This document shows, one piece after another, positions 26,331-35,431 of a stretch of DNA of 64,000 nucleotides (its first letter is position 1; the number at the start of each line of letters is the position of its first letter). A program made the translations under genes and the position numbers. Under the pieces are notes generated by a model. That model was not told the DNA's origin, made no database searches, and saw nothing but the letters and a program-made list of their open reading frames with translations. Origin of the DNA: Calothrix sp. NIES-2100 (GTDB taxonomy: Bacteria > Cyanobacteriota > Cyanobacteriia > Cyanobacteriales > Nostocaceae); contig NZ_AP018178.1 in assembly GCF_002368195.1 (NCBI RefSeq), positions 186,001 to 250,000 of the forward strand, given 5' to 3'.

Positions 26331-29300
26331 TCAGAAAAGCCCTAAAAACTTTTTCTTTTCTCCTTGAGCCTTCAAAGCAGCCTCCAAATTCTCGATAACA
26401 GCCGACAGAGTTGGGTCAATTTGGATAGCTTTGCGATATTCTGCGATCGCCTCATCTAGTTTACCTTGTTGATGCAAAATAGCCCCTAAGTTATTATGAG
26501 GATTTGCATAATTAGGGTCAAGTTCGATGGCTTTACGATATTCTGCGATTGCCTCATCTAGTTTGCCTTGGTTGAAAAGAGCAAACCCTAAATCATTGTG
26601 AGCAATTGCACAGTTGCTGTGAAATATTCCATTGTTCGAGTTGATTTGAATAGCTTTACGGTACGCTGCGATCGCCTCATCTAGTTTGCCTTGGTTATAA
26701 AGAGCAATCGCTAAGTCGTTGTGAGTATTTGCATTATTCGGGTCAATTAGGATTGCTTTACGGTACGCTGTGATTGCCTCATCTAGTTTGCCTTGAGCCT
26801 TTAAAGCATCTCCTAAGTATTTGTGAGCATTATTTGCAATGTTAGGGTTAATTTGGATTGCTTTCCGATATGCTGCGATCGCCTCATCCAACTTTCCTTG
26901 AATATCAAGAGCAGCCCCTAAGATATAGTGAGCATTTGCGTTGTTCGGGTCAATTTGAATAATTTTACGATACGCTGTGATCGCCTCATCCAGCTTGCCT
27001 TGATCCTGGAGAGCCATCCCCAAACTAAGGTAAATCTCCATTTGATTGGGACTAAATTGGATGGCTTCTCGATATGCTGCGATTGCCTCATCTAAGTGCC
27101 CTTGATTGTACAAATACTGCCCAAGTTGGTGGTTATTATATGCACGTCGTTGTCGATCTAAATCTTTGTCTGTTTCTGTGAAGTCAGCGTCAATTACATC
27201 ATCAGCATTACTTACGTAGTCCTCAGTGAAGTCAGCGTCAATTACGTCGTCTCCCCAACTAATGTTATTTTCCTTGTGATGCTTTGCCTTTGCTCGCTCG
27301 CGAATGGGTCGCTCAATTCGAGCAACATCCTCATCCTTAAGTCCTAGCTGCTGCTGAAAGTTTTTCAGCCCATCCACAACATACTGGTTTGGCGGGTACT
27401 CTGCTTGAACAGCTTTTGCAAACTCTTGCTCATAGCGCCGCAATTTGCTTTCATACTCAGCCTTTTGTTGCTTCAGTTTCTCCTGTTGTTCACGAAGAGC
27501 CGCTTGCTCAACACGGGCAACATCCTCGTCCTTAAGGTGTAGTTGCTGCTGAAGTTTCTTAAATTTACTCCAAACTCCTTGGCTTGGATATCCTGCCTCA
27601 ACTGCCTTTGCAAAATCTAGCTCGTAACGTTGCAATTTGCTTTCATACTCAGCCTTTTGTTCATTCAGTTTCTTTGTAAGCTTTGCTTCCGCTGGTTGAC
27701 GAATTGTTCGTTCAACGCATACAACATCTTCATCGTTAAGGTGTAGTTGCTGCTGAAGTTTCTTAAGTTGATACCAAACTACTTCACTTAGTGGATATTC
27801 TGCCTGAACAGCATTTGCAAACTCTTGCTCATAGCGCCGTAATTTGCTTTCATACTCAGCCTTTTGTTCATTCAGTTTCTTTGTAAGGTCTGCTTCCGCT
27901 CGTTCACGAATTGTTCGCTCAACGCGTGCAACATCTTCATCCTTAAGGTTTAGTTGCTGCTGAAAGTTCTTCAAGTCATTCAAAACTGTTTGCTTTAGTG
28001 GATACTCTGCCTCAACTGCCTTTGCAAAATTTTGCTCGTAACGACGGAGTTGATTTTCATATTCCGCCTGCTCTTGTTCTTGTCTCAGCTTTTCCTGATA
28101 TTCGATTTCTGCTTGCTGAAGAAGAGGTTGTTCAACAAGAGTAATATCTTCATTTCTCAGTCCTAAAGACTTCTGCAAATTCTCTAAATTTTGACGAGCT
28201 TGCTGGTTTAAAGGAAATTCTCGTTGAATTGCTTCTATGAATACCTGCTTGTATTGAGCTAAATTCTGTTGGTATGACTCTGACTTCTGGGCAAACTGCG
28301 CCTCAACTTCTTGCTTAACTGCCAAAATATCAGCGTCTCTTAACCCCAGAAGCTCTTGCAGCATATTCACTTCTTTACAGGCTTCCTCACTTAGAGGATA
28401 TTCATGCTCTGCTTCTGCAATTAAAGCTTCCCGATAGGTTTGTAAATTCGCTAATCGCTCTTGATAAGGGCGTAATACCTCAGTTTCAATTTCAGCAGCT
28501 TCTTCAGAAGTCAAGCCTAACTGCTGCCTCAGTGTATTCAAAACAGCGCGACCAGCAGGCCGAATCGTTCCAGCATTTGCATAACGTGAAGCAGCTTTCC
28601 GATATCTCAACTTAGGGTCAGTAACTCGTGCTTTGGAGAGAACAATTTCAAACCCCTTGTCTTTAAGAACGATAATCTTTGGGGTCATCTTGGGGGCAGT
28701 TTCCTGCACTTTGCTAGCAGCATACTCATGCAATTCCAGCACCGAAACAAACCCATCCTCATTGCGATCGCCTGCTCCGGTTTCAATCCCCTCAACTAGA
28801 TATCGGGTGTAAATCGATAAGTCCGATCCCTGCTGCTCAAAGGAATACTGGGTTGAACTAGAAGAAGTCAGTACTACCCGCCCTTCAGCCCCCAGGCTCT
28901 GCAAGTCAACTGAGCCATCATCTTTGGTGTGTAAAGCAGGATCGAAGGCTCCGCTAAAGCAACAGTCTAAGATAATTGTCTGCCGTTTGGCACGGCTATT
29001 GTTCATAATTTCCTGAACAAAGTTGGCGGGTACAGCAGTTGACCGAATCAACTCGCCTTTGAGATTCTTACGAGTTATCCGAGTGGCAAAATACAGCTTG
29101 TTACCATCATCTTTAATGCCGTGTCCAGAAAAAAATAGCAACACCAAATCCTCTTTATCACGACCCGCAAACAAGTTTTCAATCTCAGATTCCATTGTCT
29201 GGCGGTCAGGATTAGGAAGCGCTTTCACCTCATCAAATCCGCCCATTTCCGAATCTTTCAAAACCCGTTGCAGTGCCTCAATATCTTTGACAGCCGCAGG

Positions 29301-29381
29301 TAATGGATTTAGCCCCGGCTCATACTCACTGACCCCAATCAGTAACGCTACCTTTGCCATGTTTTCCTGTCTATGCTGCAA
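26331..29381 (-). CDS. Caspase-like (peptidase C14) protein with coiled repeats and TPRs
   Basis: 1016 residues; ATG at residue 8 (MAKVALLIGVSEY, base 29360) is the more likely start. The caspase domain (about 8-250) has the His87 motif FFSGHG and the Cys141 motif ILDCCFSG, so the dyad is intact. Then come about seven repeats of 60-70 residues, each ending like QQQLxLxDEDVxxVE, rich in charged coiled sequence. A linker has a doubled DDVIDADFTE. Seven C-terminal TPRs follow (KLDEAIAAYRKAIQI type). Such orthocaspases cleave after basic residues and are linked to stress death or conflict signalling. It follows the 125-aa gene upstream with near-overlap, forming an operon. Confidence 0.9.
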   Translation of the reverse strand: MQHRQENMAKVALLIGVSEYEPGLNPLPAAVKDIEALQRVLKDSEMGGFDEVKALPNPDRQTMESEIENLFAGRDKEDLVLLFFSGHGIKDDGNKLYFATRITRKNLKGELIRSTAVPANFVQEIMNNSRAKRQTIILDCCFSGAFDPALHTKDDGSVDLQSLGAEGRVVLTSSSSTQYSFEQQGSDLSIYTRYLVEGIETGAGDRNEDGFVSVLELHEYAASKVQETAPKMTPKIIVLKDKGFEIVLSKARVTDPKLRYRKAASRYANAGTIRPAGRAVLNTLRQQLGLTSEEAAEIETEVLRPYQERLANLQTYREALIAEAEHEYPLSEEACKEVNMLQELLGLRDADILAVKQEVEAQFAQKSESYQQNLAQYKQVFIEAIQREFPLNQQARQNLENLQKSLGLRNEDITLVEQPLLQQAEIEYQEKLRQEQEQAEYENQLRRYEQNFAKAVEAEYPLKQTVLNDLKNFQQQLNLKDEDVARVERTIRERAEADLTKKLNEQKAEYESKLRRYEQEFANAVQAEYPLSEVVWYQLKKLQQQLHLNDEDVVCVERTIRQPAEAKLTKKLNEQKAEYESKLQRYELDFAKAVEAGYPSQGVWSKFKKLQQQLHLKDEDVARVEQAALREQQEKLKQQKAEYESKLRRYEQEFAKAVQAEYPPNQYVVDGLKNFQQQLGLKDEDVARIERPIRERAKAKHHKENNISWGDDVIDADFTEDYVSNADDVIDADFTETDKDLDRQRRAYNNHQLGQYLYNQGHLDEAIAAYREAIQFSPNQMEIYLSLGMALQDQGKLDEAITAYRKIIQIDPNNANAHYILGAALDIQGKLDEAIAAYRKAIQINPNIANNAHKYLGDALKAQGKLDEAITAYRKAILIDPNNANTHNDLAIALYNQGKLDEAIAAYRKAIQINSNNGIFHSNCAIAHNDLGFALFNQGKLDEAIAEYRKAIELDPNYANPHNNLGAILHQQGKLDEAIAEYRKAIQIDPTLSAVIENLEAALKAQGEKKKFLGLF

Positions 29382-29748
29382 TAAAATCTTGGGCTGCTTT
29401 GATGGCTGCTTCCAGTTCTTCCCGACTGTGTGCTTTCACCGACAGTTTTTTGCCGTTGGCTTCCACTGACAATTCAATCGGTTTACCCCCCAGGCGATCG
29501 CCCAGAAATCCCACCAACTTTTTCGCATTGGCTGTATTTACCTCAGCCATTAACATACCCACCAGAAACCCGCCTAATGCTTTGTTGCCTTCTGGTGGTT
29601 TGGGGTCAAGAACACGACCAACAACTGCATCTACCTCCTCAATTTGTTTGAGTTCAGTTATTAGCCGTTGAACCTGTTCGTCCTTTTCTTCCGCATCTAA
29701 GTCAGGGTCGTTGAAGGCGATCGTAAATTTAATACTATTTGCGGTCAT
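29371..29748 (-). CDS. Small protein upstream of caspase gene, EACC1-like
   Basis: 125 residues. Begins MTANSIKFTIAFNDPDLDAEE, then a helix, an EEVDAVVGRVLDP strand, a small Gly/Ala-rich hydrophobic part and an ending IELSVEANGKKLSVKAHSRE followed by a helix. This layout resembles the effector-associated constant component EACC1 described next to caspase- and TPR-type effectors in predicted bacterial conflict systems; I judge this by eye. It overlaps the longest form of the caspase gene by 11 bp, or lies 10 bp from the preferred start. Probably its partner or regulator. Confidence 0.6.
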   Translation of the reverse strand: MTANSIKFTIAFNDPDLDAEEKDEQVQRLITELKQIEEVDAVVGRVLDPKPPEGNKALGGFLVGMLMAEVNTANAKKLVGFLGDRLGGKPIELSVEANGKKLSVKAHSREELEAAIKAAQDFIAA

Positions 29749-29967
29749 ACTGTACTAATAAAAGTTTAGTTAGTTTTTTTATAATACTGACAATTATATT
29801 TATATCAGTAAAAACCTCATGCTCTAATGAACATAACGAACATTTGTATAAATCTTCATAAAAAACAAATTTGTCTTTTTGGATATAAGTACGACAAACA
29901 ACACTAGATAGTTTTGAGGAATTGAGCAACTTAAAAAAGACACGCACAGATGTAACCAACAAAATAA

Positions 29968-29989
29968 AAAGCCCACATAAGTGGGCTTT
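29968..29989 (-). terminator. Rho-independent terminator after typA
   Basis: Stem GCCCAC/GTGGGC (extended by A-T pairs) with a 4-base loop. On the minus strand a T-rich run follows directly after the stem, 27-50 bases past the typA stop. Confidence 0.85.
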
Positions 29990-30015
29990 CTAAATCAATT
30001 AAGTTATGGCTTTAC

Positions 30016-31806
30016 TTACCGTTTTACCAACTTCTTCGACATCTTCCGCAGACGAATCGATTTGGGTGTAACTTCCACCAATTCATCGGGGCCAATGTAT
30101 TCCAAAGCACGTTCTAGACTCATGTCTATCGGTGCTTGCAGTTGCACTAGTTCATCGCCACCAGCAGCGCGGTGGTTGGTCAACTGCTTGGTTTTACAAA
30201 CATTCAGTTCTAAGTCTTGGGGACGATTGTGTTCACCCACAATCATACCTCTGTAAACTTTAGTACCTGGTGTAATAAAGAATGCTCCTCTATCTTCCGC
30301 GTTCTTCATGGCGTAGAAGGTAGAAACGCCTTCTTCAAAGGAGATTAAAACGCCTTTGTTACGGGCTTCAATGTCGCCAGACAGTTGACGGTAATCCAAG
30401 AAGCTGTGGTTCATGATGCCTTCACCGCGAGTCATCCGCATGAATTCACCACGGAAACCAATCAAACCACGGGCGGGAATTACAAACTCTAGTTGAGTGC
30501 GATCGCCACTACCTGGTTGCATATCTTGCATTTCGCCTTTGCGTTGTCCTAGGCGTTCAATACAGCTACCCACTGCATCAGCTGGAACGTCCAACACCAG
30601 GAGTTCGTAAGGTTCGCAAGGTTGACCGCTGACTTCGCGGTAAATTACCTGTGGCTGAGATACCTGAAACTCGAAGCCTTCCCGGCGCATGGTTTCAATT
30701 AAGATACCCAGGTGAAGTTCACCACGACCGGAAACGAGGAATTTATCGGGAGAATCTGTTTCTTCGACACGCAAAGCAACGTTCGTTTCCAGTTCACGGA
30801 ACAGGCGATCGCGCACTTGGCGTGAAGTCACCAACTTTCCTTCTTGACCTGCAAAGGGCGAATCATTTACCCAGAAGGTCATTTGTAAGGTTGGTTCATC
30901 CACTTTAATTAGTGGCAAAGCTTGTGGTTCGTTAGGGTCAGTAATTGTTTCTCCAATGTAAGCATCAGCGAAACCAGCAACCGCCACAATATAACCTGCG
31001 GTGGCTTCTTCCATTTCCACCCGTTTCAAGCCTTCAAAGCCCATCAACTTGGTGATTTTAGACTTGACAACTGTGCCATTTTCTGTAATTAAAGCGGCTT
31101 GTTGTCCAGCCCGGATAGTGCCGTTGTGAATTCTGCCAATCACAATTCGTCCCAGATATTCAGAATAATCTAGGGTTGTGACTTGCAATTGCAGGGGCTT
31201 GTTAACGTCGCCAACTGGTGGTGGAACGTGTTGCAGAATTGCATTAAATAGGGGTTGCATATCTACCGATTCTGCTTCCAAGCTTTCCTTGGCATAACCC
31301 CCCATACCGGAGGCAAACAGATAGGTAAAATCACACTGGTCTTCATCTGCCCCTAATTCCAAGAACAGATCCAAAACCTTATCAACAGCAACGTGGGGGT
31401 CAGCTTGGCCACGGTCGATTTTGTTGACAACAACGATGGGGCGCAGACCTTTTTCTAACGCTTTTTTGAGTACAAAGCGTGTTTGGGGCATGGGGCCTTC
31501 ATTGGCATCGACAATCAGCAGACATCCGTCAACCATGCCGAGTACGCGTTCAACTTCACCACCAAAGTCAGCGTGACCTGGGGTATCAACAATATTGATT
31601 AGCGTGTCTTTGTAACGAACCGCTGTATTTTTAGAGAGAATTGTAATTCCCCGTTCTCGTTCCAGGGCGTTGGAATCCATGACACAATCCGGAACGTCTT
31701 CACCTTCTCGGAAAATGCCGGATTGTTTGAGGAGTGCATCAACCAGGGTGGTTTTGCCGTGGTCTACGTGGGCAATAATGGCGACGTTACGAATTGGGAG
31801 CGTCAT
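30016..31806 (-). CDS. typA: Translational GTPase TypA/BipA
   Basis: 596 residues, usual length. Ribosome-associated GTPase of the EF-G family, needed under stress and for ribosome assembly. G1 is AHVDHGKTT, switch I region has RERGITI, G3 is DTPGHADF, G4 NKIDR. The EF-G-like domains III and V follow, with the TypA-specific C-terminal domain (VYRGMIVGEHNRPQDLELN). Start ATG at 31806 (MTLPIRNVAIIAHV). Monocistronic with a terminator. Confidence 0.97.
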   Translation of the reverse strand: MTLPIRNVAIIAHVDHGKTTLVDALLKQSGIFREGEDVPDCVMDSNALERERGITILSKNTAVRYKDTLINIVDTPGHADFGGEVERVLGMVDGCLLIVDANEGPMPQTRFVLKKALEKGLRPIVVVNKIDRGQADPHVAVDKVLDLFLELGADEDQCDFTYLFASGMGGYAKESLEAESVDMQPLFNAILQHVPPPVGDVNKPLQLQVTTLDYSEYLGRIVIGRIHNGTIRAGQQAALITENGTVVKSKITKLMGFEGLKRVEMEEATAGYIVAVAGFADAYIGETITDPNEPQALPLIKVDEPTLQMTFWVNDSPFAGQEGKLVTSRQVRDRLFRELETNVALRVEETDSPDKFLVSGRGELHLGILIETMRREGFEFQVSQPQVIYREVSGQPCEPYELLVLDVPADAVGSCIERLGQRKGEMQDMQPGSGDRTQLEFVIPARGLIGFRGEFMRMTRGEGIMNHSFLDYRQLSGDIEARNKGVLISFEEGVSTFYAMKNAEDRGAFFITPGTKVYRGMIVGEHNRPQDLELNVCKTKQLTNHRAAGGDELVQLQAPIDMSLERALEYIGPDELVEVTPKSIRLRKMSKKLVKR

Positions 31807-32039
31807 AGAAGCTTTTGTGAACTCTAGAGGGGGTTTTCAGATGTACATCTTAAATGTTAGGATGCTAGGCTGTTTTAGCAGAATTGCGGATAAAGTACAA
31901 ACTCTGTAAAGAAGCTTTAACAATTCTAGCGTAATCGTCACAATTCCGGGGACTTTTTCACCCATTACTTCAAATTTCCAATTTGCCAATTACCGTTGTG
32001 CCAAAATTGACATAAATTTTTGGCAGGAAATTTGTCATT

Positions 32040-33350
32040 ATGGTTTGGAAAACTGGACAGCAGTTGCAGTGTGGTAAGTATACGATAGAAACAGAATTAG
32101 GCGAAGGTGGCTTTGGTATTACTTACCGCGCTAGAGATAATAATGGTCGCTACATTGTAATTAAAACATTGAACGATCAAGTACAACGCCGTCCCGACTT
32201 TACCAGGTTTCAGCAAGATTTTTTGAATGAAGCTATAAAACTAGCTAAATGCAGTCATCCCCATATTGTGCAAATAGATGAGGTAATCCAAGAGGATAAC
32301 CTGTGGTGCATTGTCATGGAATACATTGATGGCGACAATTTAGCTTATCGAGTTGAGAATCAAGGTATTTTACCAGAGGCGGAAGCATTACGATATATTC
32401 AGCAAATTGGTGAGGCGCTAACCGTAGTTCACAATAACGGCTTGCTGCATCGGGATGTAAAACCGCAAAATATTATGTTGCGTGCTGATAAATCAGAGGC
32501 GGTATTAATTGATTTTGGGATTGCGCGGGAATTTTCTCAAAATTTGACTCAGACTCATACACAAATGCTAGCTGATGGCTTTTCGCCAATTGAGCAATAT
32601 GATAAGCGAGCAAAACGAGGTGCTTTTACAGATGTTTATGCTTTGGCTGCAACGCTGTATTGTTTGGTAACGGGAGAAGTACCAACAATGGCTCCAATCA
32701 GAGCAATTGGTGCGCCGTTAGAAGAACCAAAAATTATCAATCCTGGTATCAGCGATAGAGTTAATCAGGCAATTCTCAAGGGTATGGAGGTGAAGCCAGA
32801 AAATCGCCCTCAGTCAATTGAGGAGTGGCTTTCACTTTTGAATATTCAAAGTCTTCAAAGCGCTAATGTTAACTTTCCTACTATCAAAATCGTTAATTCT
32901 ACATCCACAGACCGTATTATTAAGGAATTTACTGCACATGTAGACTATGACAGCCCCAATGCTGGATTACTCATACATCACAAAGATCATCGAAAAAGTT
33001 CTACATTGCACTATCACATAACTATCTCTAAAACTCACGCTTTTAACTTTGGTGGAAACGGATTTGCTGTATTTCCAATTCCACACCAGGCTCAAAGAAC
33101 ACAACATGTAATTTTATTAGATAGAAAGAAAGTGCTTGCTCGATGCTTAATTGCTTATGAACTTTTCAAGGACTGGCATTATGGGGTTTTAGGATGGAAT
33201 TGTGAACACTTCGCTAGGTTGGTAACTACAGGTGAAGCTATTAGCTATCAAGTAAAAGAATCACCTTTAGCGTTTTTAAATCACAATGGTTATCATCCAT
33301 TAGCAAAGCAAATAATGGATAAAGCTTGTAACACTGCAAAATTATATTAA
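32040..33350 (+). CDS. Ser/Thr protein kinase fused to an LRAT/NlpC-like domain
   Basis: 436 residues. The kinase (about 13-268) is complete: glycine loop GEGGFG, Lys42, HRDVKPQN with Asp139 and DFG at 158-160. Residues about 295-436 are not kinase: a His-rich strand (HYHITIS, 324-330), a hydrophobic middle, and NCEHFARLV with Cys388. An N-C-E-H-F motif with upstream His is the signature of LRAT-type permuted papain-fold proteins (acyltransferase or thiol hydrolase). There is no membrane helix. The fusion suggests an effector controlled by a kinase. Domain call of the C-terminus is moderately sure. Adjacent to the signal peptidase homologue on the same strand. Confidence 0.85.
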   Translation: MVWKTGQQLQCGKYTIETELGEGGFGITYRARDNNGRYIVIKTLNDQVQRRPDFTRFQQDFLNEAIKLAKCSHPHIVQIDEVIQEDNLWCIVMEYIDGDNLAYRVENQGILPEAEALRYIQQIGEALTVVHNNGLLHRDVKPQNIMLRADKSEAVLIDFGIAREFSQNLTQTHTQMLADGFSPIEQYDKRAKRGAFTDVYALAATLYCLVTGEVPTMAPIRAIGAPLEEPKIINPGISDRVNQAILKGMEVKPENRPQSIEEWLSLLNIQSLQSANVNFPTIKIVNSTSTDRIIKEFTAHVDYDSPNAGLLIHHKDHRKSSTLHYHITISKTHAFNFGGNGFAVFPIPHQAQRTQHVILLDRKKVLARCLIAYELFKDWHYGVLGWNCEHFARLVTTGEAISYQVKESPLAFLNHNGYHPLAKQIMDKACNTAKLY

Positions 33351-33440
33351 CTTTTGAAAAGCAAAGTAAACCCTTCTGCAATATCTTTGCCCCTCAAATT
33401 TGCTATTGCTGAATCTGAAGTATTTGTAGAGTGGACAATG
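33347..33440 (-). pseudogene. Fragment of an Uma2 gene (3' end)
   Basis: On the minus strand, DNA just after the kinase stop reads ANLRGKDIAEGFTLLFKS then a stop, closely matching the Uma2 C-terminus (ATLSGEDVVPGFTLLLKKL) of the gene at 34684-35271. Upstream of it the frame meets unrelated sequence containing an inverted-repeat block (GCCACTTGC to AGTGGC, about 33450-33490). Only the last 30 or so codons remain. The rest of 33350-33590 holds nothing recognisable. Confidence 0.5.
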
Positions 33441-33593
33441 CCCAACGCCACTTGCTTTATGCCGGGGAACCCGTCCAACGCAGTGGCTCCCCTACGTATT
33501 ATTTCAAAAATCAAATATGACTCTTATAGCTATAAAATATGATTACTTATAAAATCTTTGTTTTACATCATCCTCACAGAAGAGTGATTTGAT

Positions 33594-34667
33594 ATGTCTA
33601 AAGAACCTTGGCTAGCCGTAAATTTATCCAAAATATTTCCTGGGTTAGGACAAATATATTCAGGACAAAAAAATCAGGGATATTTCCTGATATTTATTTA
33701 TATTGCTTTATATATAACTGCATTATGCTCGATAGTCAGTTCCAAAGGTAATTTGATAATTGGTGTTGGTCTTTTAGTTACTCTTGGGTTTGTCTGGTTG
33801 TGGAATCTTTTCGATGCTTATAGTGCTGCCAAAAGTAAGAATACTCGAGAATTCGAGGACTTACGCCAGCAAAGTAAAGACCCTTGGCTAGCTATGTTTC
33901 TTTCGCAGCTATTTTTAGGAATCGGTCACTTCTACATTGGTAAGTGGTTATTTGGCATATTCGCAGTTATCTTGATCATTGTTTTTTCAGGTATCTCACA
34001 ATTTCTCTCACCGATTATTTATGCTGTGATTTCATATCTAGCATATGTGTTTTCCCCAGTGCATCGTCAAAGGTCAAAAAATTGGGCATTAATTATTGCC
34101 ATACTCATAGCAGTATCAGATTTATTATTTATAAGCACTGGATTTTCTTTGAGAAAATATGTAATGGAAGCTAGATGGATACCTTCAGGCGCTATGGAAC
34201 CAACTCTGCACGGTTCACCAAACCAATGGGAGGCAGATAAAATTTTAGTTGATAAGCTCAGTTATCGCTTTGAAGATCCCAAACGCGGCGACATTGTAGT
34301 ATTTTCGCCTACTGAAGCGCTACAAAAGGAAGGATACCAGGATGCGTTTATTAAGCGTATAGTTGGGCTACCTGGTGAAAAAGTAGAATTGAAGAATGGG
34401 CAAGTTTATATTAACAACCAACCTTTACCAGAAAATAAGTACTTGAGTTCTAATCAGAGAACTGTAATTGATGTTTGCACATCAGGAATTCAGCCACCTT
34501 ACCTAGCAAAACCAGTCACTATACCACCTGCATCCTATCTAGCATTAGGTGATAATCGCAACAGTTCCTATGATGGACGTTGCTGGGGAGTTGTACCTCG
34601 TGAATTGATTGTTGGTAAAGTCAGCAAAAGATTTTACCCTTTTAACCGGATTGGTAATCTTGAATAG
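33594..34667 (+). CDS. Signal peptidase I homologue with N-terminal TM repeats, nucleophile Ser replaced by Ala
   Basis: 357 residues. The first 180 hold six or so membrane helices in two related halves, each starting SKEPWLAVNLSKIFPGLGQIY or SKDPWLAMFLSQLFLGIGHFY (a TM2-like repeat). The peptidase domain follows: box B reads IPSGAMEPTL, where family members have Ser before Met; here residue 200 is Ala (GCT). The general-base Lys254 (AFIKRIVGLPGE) and box E (LGDNRNSSYDGR) are intact. It may be inactive, use Ser198, or serve another function. Same strand as the kinase-LRAT gene, 243 bp apart. Confidence 0.85.
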   Translation: MSKEPWLAVNLSKIFPGLGQIYSGQKNQGYFLIFIYIALYITALCSIVSSKGNLIIGVGLLVTLGFVWLWNLFDAYSAAKSKNTREFEDLRQQSKDPWLAMFLSQLFLGIGHFYIGKWLFGIFAVILIIVFSGISQFLSPIIYAVISYLAYVFSPVHRQRSKNWALIIAILIAVSDLLFISTGFSLRKYVMEARWIPSGAMEPTLHGSPNQWEADKILVDKLSYRFEDPKRGDIVVFSPTEALQKEGYQDAFIKRIVGLPGEKVELKNGQVYINNQPLPENKYLSSNQRTVIDVCTSGIQPPYLAKPVTIPPASYLALGDNRNSSYDGRCWGVVPRELIVGKVSKRFYPFNRIGNLE

Positions 34668-34683
34668 TAGTTAAGATTTGTAA

Positions 34684-35271
34684 TTACAATAATTTTTTTA
34701 ACAACAACGTAAATCCAGGTACAACATCTTCCCCACTCAAAGTGGCTGTGGCTGGATATTGAGTAATTGAGCCATCTTGACGGTAAACTAAAGCTTGCTG
34801 ATTTTGACGGTCAATTAACCATCCTAAGCGCACGCCATTGGCAATATATTCTGCCATCTTGGCTTTGAGTTTTTCTAGGCTGTCATTTTGAGAACGAATT
34901 TCAATCACGAAATCCGGTGCTAAGTTGATAAACTGATCTTCTTGCTCATCCCAACCGATTGGTAAGCGTCCTTTAGCGACAAAAGCAGCATCAGGAGAAC
35001 GTACAGCCGTATTTGGTAATCTAAAACCTGTACTGGCACTAAAAACTTCGCCTAAATCCTGACTTTCTACCCAATTTAATAAATAAGCTACGGCTTTGGC
35101 TTCCCGATTCCCAGAAATTCCTCCAGTTGGTGGCATAGTATCTATAGTTCCATCAGCATTGCGTTCAAACCGCAGTTCTGGGTTTTGCGAACTCATCAGC
35201 AGTAGTTCTTGATCTGTAACCGTATACAAAGATTGCAAGGTTACTGTTTCGCTATTCATATACTTCCACAA
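34684..35271 (-). CDS. Uma2 family (DUF820) endonuclease-like protein
   Basis: 195 residues; an ATG at residue 5 (MNSETVTLQSLY) is an equally good start. Core: MPPTGGISGNREAKAV, SPDAAFVAKGRLP, LAPDFVIEIRSQNDSL, MAEYIANGVRLGWLIDRQNQ and LSGEDVVPGFTLL. The acidic residues of the predicted PD-(D/E)XK site are present. Convergent with the signal peptidase homologue, 16 bp apart. A fragment of a related copy lies at 33347-33440. Confidence 0.88.
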   Translation of the reverse strand: MWKYMNSETVTLQSLYTVTDQELLLMSSQNPELRFERNADGTIDTMPPTGGISGNREAKAVAYLLNWVESQDLGEVFSASTGFRLPNTAVRSPDAAFVAKGRLPIGWDEQEDQFINLAPDFVIEIRSQNDSLEKLKAKMAEYIANGVRLGWLIDRQNQQALVYRQDGSITQYPATATLSGEDVVPGFTLLLKKLL

Positions 35272-35431
35272 TATGGGACAAAGAGCGATCGCCGCAGAAT
35301 TAGAACGCCTCTGCTGAGATTCCCCTCGACATGAAGGTTGAAGAATGAAGCGAGAAAAATTTCCTACTTCATACTTCGTACTTCATAGTTATTTACGCAG
35401 AACTGTAACGGATGTAACAGTCGTTTTTTTG

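Noticed and set aside
33354..33542. 62-codon plus-strand frame after the kinase gene
   Set aside because: It reads the Uma2 remnant backwards and a repeat block; no support as a gene.
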